From positions 1 to 6,747 of the forward strand of contig CAKUEZ010000107.1 in NCBI GenBank assembly GCA_934646965.1: a DNA stretch of 6,747 nucleotides. The letters are read 5' to 3'. Every line of letters begins with the position of its first letter. Positions within the stretch are counted from its first letter, which is position 1. The DNA comes from an uncultured Collinsella sp. (lineage in GTDB: Bacteria; Actinomycetota; Coriobacteriia; Coriobacteriales; Coriobacteriaceae). This document shows positions 1 to 4,845 of this stretch, in pieces. Made by a program: the position numbers and the translations under genes. The notes under the pieces are model-generated. The model ran no database searches and had not been told where the DNA came from. It was given only the letters and a program-made list of their open reading frames with translations.

Positions 1-11
1 GTAAACGACAT
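1..11 (-). CDS. First codons of the gene downstream of rapZ (possibly whiA), cut by the window edge
   Basis: An ATG at 11-9 follows the rapZ stop codon (TAG, 20-18) after only six bases and reads Met-Ser-Phe-Thr to the edge. Close spacing suggests translational coupling, and an AGGT just upstream is the only weak ribosome-site match. In many Gram-positive bacteria rapZ (yvcJ) is followed by yvcK and whiA. WhiA proteins often begin Met-Ser-Phe, whereas YvcK usually begins differently, so whiA is the better guess. Four residues cannot prove identity; this is an inference from position. Confidence 0.3.
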
Positions 12-17
12 GCAGAC

Positions 18-938
18 CTAAGCTTTCGTGTTGGCGCGCGACAGGTCGCGGTGGGAAATGCTCACGTGATACTGGGCGCCCTCCAAATAGCGGGCCGTGG
101 CCTCGGCAATCGCAACGCTGCGGTGCTGACCGCCTGTGCACCCGATGGCGATGGAAAGCTGCGGTTTGCCCTCTGCGATATAGCCGGGCATGACCGTATC
201 GAGCAGCTGCGTCCAAGCCTTCCAAAACTCCTGCGTCTTGGGATGGTCAAGGACAAAATCGGAGACCTTCTTATCGAGACCGGTCATCGTGCGCATCTCG
301 GGATCGTAGAACGGATTGGGCAGGAAGCGGACGTCGATCATAATGTCCGCCTCGACGGGCATGCCGTGCTTAAAGCCAAACGAGAACACATGGACGTCCA
401 TAAGCTGCTGGTCGGACAGCTCGGAAAACGCCATACGCAGCTTGTTGCGCAGGGCAGAGGTGCGTAGACGGCTCGTATCGATGATCATATCGGCGCGGTC
501 GCGAACGCCCTGCAGCTGCAGGCGCTCGCGCTGAATGGCATCGGCCGTAGTCTCCCCCGGCTTGGCGATGGGATGACGGCGGCGATTTTCGCTGTAGCGA
601 CGGATCAGCACTTCGTCAGATGCTTCGAGGAACACGATATCGCAGCTCATCTCGCGCTCTTCGAGCGCGGCGACAGCATCGAGCAGCTCATCGAACAGAC
701 CTTGGCTGCGCAAGTCGCAGGTAACGGCGAGGTGTCTGCCCACGCCCGTATTGATGCCGACGAGCTCGGCAAGCTGGGCGATAAGACGCGGAGGCAGGTT
801 ATCGATGCAAAAATAGCCCATGTCCTCGAACACGTGCATGGCCTGCGTACGGCCCGATCCGGACATTCCGGTGATGATGACGATATCGGGGATACGCTCC
901 GAGCGCTCCGCCGCATCCATGGCATCTCCCTTTTGCAT
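18..938 (-). CDS. rapZ: RapZ/YvcJ-type nucleotide-binding protein (RNase adapter family)
   Basis: 306 residues, close to the usual 285-300 plus a short N-terminal extension. Seen: a P-loop at residues 24-31 (GMSGSGRT), followed by FEDMGYFCIDNLPP near 37-50; a mid-region SFGFKHG at 186-192 and DVRFLPNP at 202-209; and the family hallmark GCTGGQHRS at 266-274. The P-loop Lys is Arg, as in Streptomyces and Mycobacterium homologues, so this points to lineage and not to decay. Known for the family: it binds nucleotide. E. coli RapZ binds glucosamine-6-P and guides RNase E to the small RNA GlmZ, while the Gram-positive role is less clear. Start chosen at 938 because AGGAGG (950-945) lies six bases upstream. 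A Met at residue 7 (920) with GGGAG before it is a possible alternative. The cytosolic protein is followed directly by another minus-strand gene. Confidence 0.93.
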   Translation of the reverse strand: MQKGDAMDAAERSERIPDIVIITGMSGSGRTQAMHVFEDMGYFCIDNLPPRLIAQLAELVGINTGVGRHLAVTCDLRSQGLFDELLDAVAALEEREMSCDIVFLEASDEVLIRRYSENRRRHPIAKPGETTADAIQRERLQLQGVRDRADMIIDTSRLRTSALRNKLRMAFSELSDQQLMDVHVFSFGFKHGMPVEADIMIDVRFLPNPFYDPEMRTMTGLDKKVSDFVLDHPKTQEFWKAWTQLLDTVMPGYIAEGKPQLSIAIGCTGGQHRSVAIAEATARYLEGAQYHVSISHRDLSRANTKA

Positions 939-944
939 GCGCTA

Positions 945-950
945 CCTCCT
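945..950 (-). promoter_or_regulatory. Ribosome binding site of rapZ, abutting a terminator-like U tract
   Basis: Minus-strand AGGAGG sits six bases before the rapZ ATG at 938. It starts immediately after the TGTTTT tail of the stem-loop at 957-988. The spacer contains AGCGC (943-939), which could pair with GCGCT (961-957) of the stem's 3' arm. That would put the Shine-Dalgarno sequence in the loop of an alternative 5-bp hairpin. Confidence 0.8.
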
Positions 951-988
951 AAAACAAGCGCGGGACCCGGCCAAGCGAATCCCGCGCT
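951..988 (-). terminator. Terminator-like stem-loop between nanE and rapZ
   Basis: A perfect 9-bp inverted repeat, AGCGCGGGA (988-980) with TCCCGCGCT (965-957), has a 14-base loop and is followed on the minus strand by TGTTTT (956-951). It has the form of an intrinsic terminator, with a short, interrupted U tract. It would end transcription coming from the nan genes. Because it runs straight into the rapZ Shine-Dalgarno sequence, it would lie inside the rapZ leader if rapZ has a promoter further upstream. Only a computed folding energy or 3'-end mapping could settle this. Confidence 0.5.
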
Positions 989-1005
989 AACAATTGCCTT
1001 AATTG

Positions 1006-1011
1006 AGTATA
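1006..1011 (-). promoter_or_regulatory. Possible -10 element for rapZ
   Basis: Minus-strand TATACT (1011-1006) matches TATAAT at five of six positions. It lies between the nanE stop codon and the stem-loop at 957-988. I see no convincing -35 hexamer at 16-18 bases upstream, where the sequence is GC-rich. If used, it would give a leader of about 60 bases that contains the whole stem-loop. Confidence 0.25.
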
Positions 1012-1038
1012 CCGCCCCGAGCGGATACGAGGCCTTAT

Positions 1039-1731
1039 TTACGCTTCGAGCGCGGCCTTGAACCAACTCGTAATACTCGTGGGGTGCGTGATGGCGGTAC
1101 CCACAACAACGGCCCAGGCGCCGGCATCGATCGCGGCGCGCGCCTCCTCGGGCGTGTGCACGCGACCCTCGCAAATGATGGGGAGACCGGGGAACTCCTC
1201 GGTCGCCTGGCGCAGAAGCGGCAAATCGGGGCCATCGGCCATCGTGCAGTCGATGGCGGCGACACCGTGAGAAAGCGTGGTGGATACCAGGTCGAAACCC
1301 ATGTCGACCGCGCGGCGAATGTCCTCGATGGTGGCGCAGTCGGCCATCAGGAGCACGCCCTCCTCGTGCAGCGGACGGAAGGTATCCTCAAGCGTCTTGC
1401 CATCGGGGCGAGGACGATCGGTGGCGTCGATTGCCACGATATCGGCACCGGCGGCAACGCAGGCGCGAGCATGACGCAGCGTCGGCGTGATATAGACGCC
1501 CTCGTGCCCATCCTTCCACAGGCCGATGACGGGGACCTCGCAGCGGCCCTTAATAGCGGCGATATCGGCAAGGCCCTGGCAGCGGATGGCGGCTGCACCG
1601 CCGAGCTCGCAGGCGCGAGACATCTGAGCCATGGTCTCGGGCGTACGAAGCGGCTCGCCCATATAGGCCTGGACACTTACGACGAGCTTGCCCTTCAGAG
1701 ATTGAATCAAAGGATCAACGGTCATTTCCAT
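1039..1731 (-). CDS. nanE: N-acetylmannosamine-6-phosphate 2-epimerase
   Basis: 230 residues, normal for NanE, a cytosolic TIM barrel that converts ManNAc-6-P to GlcNAc-6-P in sialic-acid breakdown. Seen in order: LKGKLVVSVQAYMGEPL at 12-28 (families usually read VSCQA), AAAIRCQG near 46-53, IGLWK ending at Lys73, then GVYITPT, IDATDRPRP at 101-109, LLMADCATIED near 127-137, and CEGRVHTPEEA at 187-197. Lys73 and Glu188 occupy the places of the catalytic Lys and Glu known for NanE. AVVVGTAITHP near 207-217 is the phosphate-binding end. Start: ATG 1731 or ATG 1725 are both plausible and have only weak purine-rich upstream sequence. A TTG at 1746 also opens the frame but lies in the T tract after the upstream stem-loop, so I reject it. 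NanE follows nanK by 64 bases. Confidence 0.93.
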   Translation of the reverse strand: MEMTVDPLIQSLKGKLVVSVQAYMGEPLRTPETMAQMSRACELGGAAAIRCQGLADIAAIKGRCEVPVIGLWKDGHEGVYITPTLRHARACVAAGADIVAIDATDRPRPDGKTLEDTFRPLHEEGVLLMADCATIEDIRRAVDMGFDLVSTTLSHGVAAIDCTMADGPDLPLLRQATEEFPGLPIICEGRVHTPEEARAAIDAGAWAVVVGTAITHPTSITSWFKAALEA

Positions 1732-1743
1732 CTCAATCTTTCT

Positions 1744-1779
1744 CAAAACGGCCTTCTGAGGCAGTACACCTCAGAAGGC
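1744..1779 (-). terminator. Terminator-like stem-loop between nanK and nanE
   Basis: A perfect 11-bp inverted repeat, 1779-1769 with 1761-1751 (minus-strand GCCTTCTGAGG / CCTCAGAAGGC), has a 7-base loop and is followed by CGTTTTG. On the plus strand no T run follows, so the minus orientation is the meaningful one. The U tract is only four bases, so partial read-through is likely. It could reduce nanE expression relative to nanK or protect the upstream mRNA end. It lies about 13 bases before the nanE start codon. Confidence 0.5.
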
Positions 1780-1795
1780 ACACTTGGTAGATGTA

Positions 1796-2761
1796 TTACT
1801 TTAACGAAGCAAGAAGGTGCTCGGCAGCGCCGATGAGCGGGGCGTCGCCCTCCAGAGAACCGATGAGAATCGGCGTGTCCTGGAGCGGATCGAGCGCCTG
1901 GCTCGCATAGCCCTCGTGCACCGAATCCTTCCACGTCTGCGAGCGCCAATCGGGGCCCTGGTGGATCACGCCACCCGAAAGCACGATGACCTCGGGGTCC
2001 AGGATGTTGGCAAGCGAGCCCAGGCTGGCGCCCAGTGCAAAGCCGGCGTCATGGATGACCTCGGTCGCCTTTGCATCGCCCGCGCGACACAGGTCGTTTA
2101 CGTCGCGGCCGACCGAAGGACGGCTGGGGTCAACGCGACCGAAGCGCTCGTCATACATACGGCCGATCGAGGTACCCGAAGCCACCGACTCAAGATGGCC
2201 GGAGCGACCGCAGGCGCAGGGAATGCCAGCGGCAGCCGAGCACTCGATGTGGCCCATGTGTCCAGCGGCACCATGGAACCCCTGCATCACGCGACCGTTC
2301 TCGACGTACGCACCGCCGATGCCCGTTCCGATGCCCAGGCACAAAACGGAGAACTTGCCCTTGCCAACGCCCCAGTGGGCCTCGCCCAGAGCATGGGCCT
2401 GCACGTCGCCCACGACGGCAACAGGAAGGCCAAGGTCCTCGCGCAGGCGCGGCCCAAGCTGAACGCCGGACCATCCGGGCATGATCTCGTTGGCGTAGGC
2501 GATGGCGCCCGTCTTGGGGTCGACGACACCGGCAGCGCCAATGCCGACGCCAAGGACCTCGACATCAGGATTTGCCTCAAGGGCGGCCTTGATGGAAGCC
2601 TCGATGCGCTGGAAGACCGCCTCGCCGCCCTCCTGGGCCTCGGTGGGAACCTCGGCCTCAAAAACGGGATGGGGCACACTGCCGTCAGCCGGATATTCCA
2701 TGATGGCAGTCGCGATCTTAGTTCCGCCGATATCGACAGAGCAGACGTACTTGTTCTCCAT
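1796..2761 (-). CDS. nanK: ROK-family sugar kinase, probable N-acetylmannosamine kinase
   Basis: 321 residues, usual for ROK kinases, which phosphorylate sugars with ATP in the cytosol. Seen: phosphate motif DIGGTK at 10-15; catalytic Asp119 in VGDVQAHALGE; LGIGTGIGG at 142-150; AGHMGHIE at 166-173; a zinc-type CACGRSGHLE at 182-191; and a late NILDPEVIVLSGGV segment. In glucose-type ROK kinases the first residue of the AGxxGH pair is Glu (AGEIGH). Here it is His168, as I recall for E. coli NanK (AGHIGH), so the motif supports ManNAc as substrate, as does the neighbouring nanE. The last zinc Cys (CxCGxxGC) is replaced by His189. Start: ATG 2761 has AAGGAG six bases upstream. A TTG at 2788 extends the frame but has no such site. 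Glucokinase or another hexosamine kinase remains possible. Confidence 0.85.
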   Translation of the reverse strand: MENKYVCSVDIGGTKIATAIMEYPADGSVPHPVFEAEVPTEAQEGGEAVFQRIEASIKAALEANPDVEVLGVGIGAAGVVDPKTGAIAYANEIMPGWSGVQLGPRLREDLGLPVAVVGDVQAHALGEAHWGVGKGKFSVLCLGIGTGIGGAYVENGRVMQGFHGAAGHMGHIECSAAAGIPCACGRSGHLESVASGTSIGRMYDERFGRVDPSRPSVGRDVNDLCRAGDAKATEVIHDAGFALGASLGSLANILDPEVIVLSGGVIHQGPDWRSQTWKDSVHEGYASQALDPLQDTPILIGSLEGDAPLIGAAEHLLASLK

Positions 2762-2766
2762 GTCGC

Positions 2767-2779
2767 TCTCCTTAGGAGA
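2767..2779 (-). promoter_or_regulatory. Ribosome binding site of nanK inside a small palindrome
   Basis: Minus-strand TCTCCTAAGGAGA contains AAGGAG six bases before ATG 2761, and this decides the nanK start over the TTG at 2788. The site is nearly symmetrical (TCTCC/GGAGA around TAA), so the Shine-Dalgarno sequence could pair with the upstream TCTCC. The loop would be very short, so the hairpin may not form, and the symmetry may be chance. Confidence 0.6.
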
Positions 2780-2799
2780 TAAAAACAACTACAGGTAAT

Positions 2800-2822
2800 G
2801 CGGTCGGAATTAACCCCACCGC
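2800..2822. promoter_or_regulatory. Imperfect inverted repeat upstream of nanK (weak operator candidate)
   Basis: GCGGT (2800-2804) and ACCGC (2818-2822) flank a core containing GG-AATTAA-CC, with one mismatch in each half. The total length of 23 bases and the dyad form resemble a binding site for a dimeric regulator. It lies 39 bases upstream of the nanK start codon. I see no clear promoter around it and no regulator gene in the window, so this is weak. Confidence 0.2.
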
Positions 2823-2830
2823 GCGGTAAA

Positions 2831-2900
2831 GGTTTCCCAGGTGCCCGAAATCACCGCTCAACCGTACGGCCATAAACCCAATGACCCATGACTGCACGGT
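2831..2900 (+). repeat. Repeat unit A, a partial copy of the intergenic palindromic element
   Basis: The 37 bases 2837-2873 (starting CCAGGTGCCCGA, ending CGGCCAT) match unit B at 2910-2946 at 31 of 37 positions by hand alignment. The similarity continues more weakly through 2874-2899, matching the centre of the large hairpin at 2899-3008. It then stops at ACGGT, where unit B begins. Unit A therefore looks like a copy of the full element that has lost its right arm, perhaps through recombination at the shared ACGGT. Confidence 0.7.
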
Positions 2901-3008
2901 AGCGGTTTTCCAGGTGCCCGAGATCGCCGAGAAACCGTGCGGCCATTGACCTAATGGGTCATGGCCACACGGTTGAACGGCGAGGTCGGGTGCCTGGGAA
3001 AGCGCTAC
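2899..3008. repeat. Large imperfect palindrome (units B and inverted C) between nanA and nanK
   Basis: The left arm 2899-2951 is the approximate reverse complement of the right arm 2957-3008, with about five bases in the loop. In the core, 2910-2946 and the reverse complement of 2961-2997 agree at 29 of 37 positions, and two of the differences would form G-U pairs in one strand's RNA. The outer ends (GTAGCG...CCAGG against CCTGG...CGCTAC) also match. The right arm overlaps the aldolase stop codon at 3007-3005, so the nanA mRNA 3' end would fold into a very long stem. No T tract follows, so it is not a classical intrinsic terminator. It resembles a REP/BIME-like dispersed element or a miniature inverted-repeat element, and a function in mRNA stability is inferred. 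Confidence 0.75.
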
Positions 3009-3925
3009 AGGAGACCGTTGTCCTGGAGGACCTTCTTAATGGCCTCGACGTTCTCGCCGGTCATGGCCTTCACCGGGCGCGGCATGGTCGGGCTGTCGAA
3101 GATGCCCATGAGGTTCATAGCGGTCTTGAAGGCGCCGACGCCGCCGGCATAGCCCTGAACACCCGAGGTGACATCCCAGATGTGGGAGATCTCGTTCAGA
3201 CGATCCTGCTCGGCCTTGACGGTAGCCCAGTCGCCGGCCTGAGCGGCCTTCCACTGGCGCACGTAGCCCTCGGGCTCAACATTGGCAAGGCCGGGGACGG
3301 AGCCGTCAGCGCCACCGAGGTAAGCACCGTCGACGACGACCTCGTGACCGGTGAGGATGCTCATCGGGTGGCCGTTCTTCTCGTTCTCCTGAACGAGGTA
3401 GCGGAACGAGACGTCATCGCCCGAGGAATCCTTGACGCCGGCCAGAACGCCCTCGGCGCCGAGCTTGGCAAGAAGCTTCCAGGGAAGCTTGGTGTGGACG
3501 CACACGGGGATGTCGTAGGCGAAGATGGGCAGGTCGAGCTCCTCATGCAGGATGCGGAAGTGCTCCTCGACCTCGGCCATACCCTGCAGGGCATAGAACG
3601 GGCAGGTGGCGACGAGAGCATCGGCGCCCAGCTCCTGAGCGACCTTGCCGTGCTCGATCATGCGCTCGGTCTCGGTATCGATGATGCCGACCATAACGGG
3701 CACGCGGTGGTCGACGATACGGACGGCCTCGGCGATGATCTGACGACGGCGCTCGTCGGTGGAGAAGACGACCTCGCCCGAGGAACCCAGGAAGAACAGG
3801 CCATCGACGCCGGCATCAATCATACGGTTAATGCTGCGCTCAAAGGAGGCAACGTCGAGCTGGTGGTCTTCGGTATCGGGAACGACGACGGGAGGAATAA
3901 CGCCGGTGAATTTCTGAGTTGCCAC
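3005..3925 (-). CDS. nanA: DapA/N-acetylneuraminate lyase family aldolase, probable NanA
   Basis: 306 residues, normal for class I pyruvate aldolases of this TIM-barrel family. Seen: FTGVIPPVVVP at 6-16; LFFLGSSGE at 43-51, where GSTGE stands in E. coli N-acetylneuraminate lyase; Tyr137 in YDIP; and Schiff-base Lys165 in GVKDSSGD, at the same numbering as the catalytic Tyr and Lys of the E. coli lyase. LTGHE at 191-195 lies where the lyase has its sialate-contacting GYDE, so that motif is not kept. The symbol rests on the adjacent nanK and nanE and is provisional. DapA-type or keto-deoxy-sugar aldolase activity is an alternative. Start: GTG 3925 has AAGGAG six bases upstream and begins at the family's usual N-terminus. 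An in-frame extension to 4009 overlaps the upstream gene and is rejected. It likely yields ManNAc and pyruvate. Confidence 0.7.
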   Translation of the reverse strand: MATQKFTGVIPPVVVPDTEDHQLDVASFERSINRMIDAGVDGLFFLGSSGEVVFSTDERRRQIIAEAVRIVDHRVPVMVGIIDTETERMIEHGKVAQELGADALVATCPFYALQGMAEVEEHFRILHEELDLPIFAYDIPVCVHTKLPWKLLAKLGAEGVLAGVKDSSGDDVSFRYLVQENEKNGHPMSILTGHEVVVDGAYLGGADGSVPGLANVEPEGYVRQWKAAQAGDWATVKAEQDRLNEISHIWDVTSGVQGYAGGVGAFKTAMNLMGIFDSPTMPRPVKAMTGENVEAIKKVLQDNGLL

Positions 3926-3931
3926 AAGAAT

Positions 3932-3937
3932 CTCCTT
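3932..3937 (-). promoter_or_regulatory. Ribosome binding site that fixes the GTG start of the aldolase
   Basis: Minus-strand AAGGAG lies six bases before GTG 3925. Without it, the open frame could be read from 4009, inside the upstream gene. Confidence 0.75.
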
Positions 3938-3948
3938 AGCTGTCTGGC

Positions 3949-3967
3949 GGGCGGCCCCATGCCGCCC
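3949..3967 (-). other. GC-rich hairpin between the esterase paralogue and nanA
   Basis: A perfect 7-bp stem, GGGCGGC with GCCGCCC, has a five-base loop in the 68-base spacer between the TAG at 3996-3994 and the aldolase start. No T run follows on the minus strand, so it is unlikely to terminate. An mRNA processing or stability role within the operon is possible. Confidence 0.35.
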
Positions 3968-3993
3968 ACTCTTGTTGGCAGTGTTCAGGCCGT

Positions 3994-4845
3994 CTAGGCC
4001 AAAGAACACGGGTAGAACGTTTGGTTCAAGAAGTCGATGACTTCGTTTTCGAACGCATTGATGCGCTCATGAGTGTATTTGGCATAGATGATATGCCTCC
4101 GGTCACACTCAAGACCGTTGAATACGGCAAACTGCCCCTTGGGGTCACTTACGGTATCCATGAGCGATGTGCCCATGAGCACCGAGCCGCGCACCCGAGC
4201 CGACAGTGCCTCAAGGCCGCTAGGGAACGGATTGGCAACTGCCGTGCAAGCGAGCCCCCGCCCGTCCAGAGCGGAAACCGCCAGTGCGACGCCGCCGCCA
4301 AGACCCTCGCCCCACGCAAAAATGCGATCGGGGTCAATACCGTCAAGGTCACGCGCAACTTTCGCTATCGCGAGGCCCCAACGGACGCGCTCGGTAAAGG
4401 CAGGCGAGGCAATTCCCTGTTCCAGGTCGTCGACCCCAATCACATCGTCGTCCAATGCGAGGACGGCATACCCCATGGCGGCAAATCTCGTCATGTGATG
4501 CCATCCCCGCACGGGTCGGTCGATGTCATGGAACATCAGGCACAGCGGAACAAGCTCGGATGCCCGGGCGCGACCAGAGGGCTCAATCAAACGGCCGTGC
4601 ACGACATACCCACCGAGCTCAAAGGAAAGCTCGGAGTAGCGCGCGCACGGATTGGCGAAATCAATCGCCGTAACGGTCAGCCCGCAAACCTCAAGGTCCG
4701 AAGCGGCTGCCTCTAACTCGGAAACATCCGCAGAAGCATCGCCGCGCCAACCCCGGAAATCAGAGAGCCTTGACGAAACCGTCCCAGGAATCCCCGCAAG
4801 CTCGGGGACAATCAGCTCATTGACATTGCTCTCGCACTTAGACAT
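3994..4845 (-). CDS. Diverged AXE1-like alpha/beta-hydrolase lacking the nucleophilic serine
   Basis: 283 residues. The second half aligns by eye with the neighbouring esterase: FAWGEGLGGGVALAVSAL (176-193) against FVNGASQGGGLGIATCAL, and DPKGQFAVFNGLECDRRH (234-251) against PPATQFAVYNNLTCEKRH. The serine elbow GxSxG reads G-E-Gly181-L-G, so the nucleophile is absent. Candidate Asp230 and His259 (YTHER) remain. The oxyanion motif HGYPG is FHDIDR here, and the GQGG turn is also lost. Hydrolysis by the normal mechanism is therefore unlikely. The reading frame is intact, which argues against simple decay. ATG 4845 overlaps the esterase stop (TAA 4840-4838) by eight bases, with GGGGAGG just upstream, so translation is probably coupled. 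Possible roles are a binding or partner subunit of the esterase, or an enzyme with altered chemistry. No signal peptide is evident. Confidence 0.8.
   Translation of the reverse strand: MSKCESNVNELIVPELAGIPGTVSSRLSDFRGWRGDASADVSELEAAASDLEVCGLTVTAIDFANPCARYSELSFELGGYVVHGRLIEPSGRARASELVPLCLMFHDIDRPVRGWHHMTRFAAMGYAVLALDDDVIGVDDLEQGIASPAFTERVRWGLAIAKVARDLDGIDPDRIFAWGEGLGGGVALAVSALDGRGLACTAVANPFPSGLEALSARVRGSVLMGTSLMDTVSDPKGQFAVFNGLECDRRHIIYAKYTHERINAFENEVIDFLNQTFYPCSLA

Noticed and set aside
24..938. Loss of function in RapZ because the Walker A Lys is Arg
   Set aside because: From memory, Arg at this position is common in actinobacterial members (GAGRS/GAGRG), and all other hallmarks are intact.
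1003..1836. Plus-strand open frame opposite nanE and across the nanK-nanE spacer
   Set aside because: It is antisense to a clear NanE, crosses the stem-loop spacer, and shows no family motif.
1817..2782. Long plus-strand open frame opposite nanK
   Set aside because: It is antisense to a kinase with all family motifs, has no recognisable motif or ribosome site, and is the kind of frame that GC-rich codon bias leaves on the opposite strand.
2831..3008. CRISPR array
   Set aside because: There are only two and a half repeat units, one of them inverted, with no regular spacers and no cas genes.
2899..3008. Classical intrinsic terminator for nanA
   Set aside because: The stem is very long and interrupted, and no T tract follows on either strand. 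A repeat element is a better description.
2954..3997. Long plus-strand open frame (347 codons) opposite the aldolase
   Set aside because: The minus-strand aldolase has catalytic Tyr, Lys and GSSGE motifs and a good ribosome site. The plus-strand protein is low-complexity Gly/Ala/Val/Asp-rich and unrecognisable.
3926..4009. N-terminal extension of the aldolase to 4009
   Set aside because: It would overlap the end of the preceding gene and add residues with no family counterpart. GTG 3925 has a well-placed AAGGAG.
4303..4305. Sequencing error explaining the missing nucleophile
   Set aside because: A single-base error could turn AGT into GGT, but the HGYPG and GQGG motifs are also changed, so one error cannot account for the divergence.
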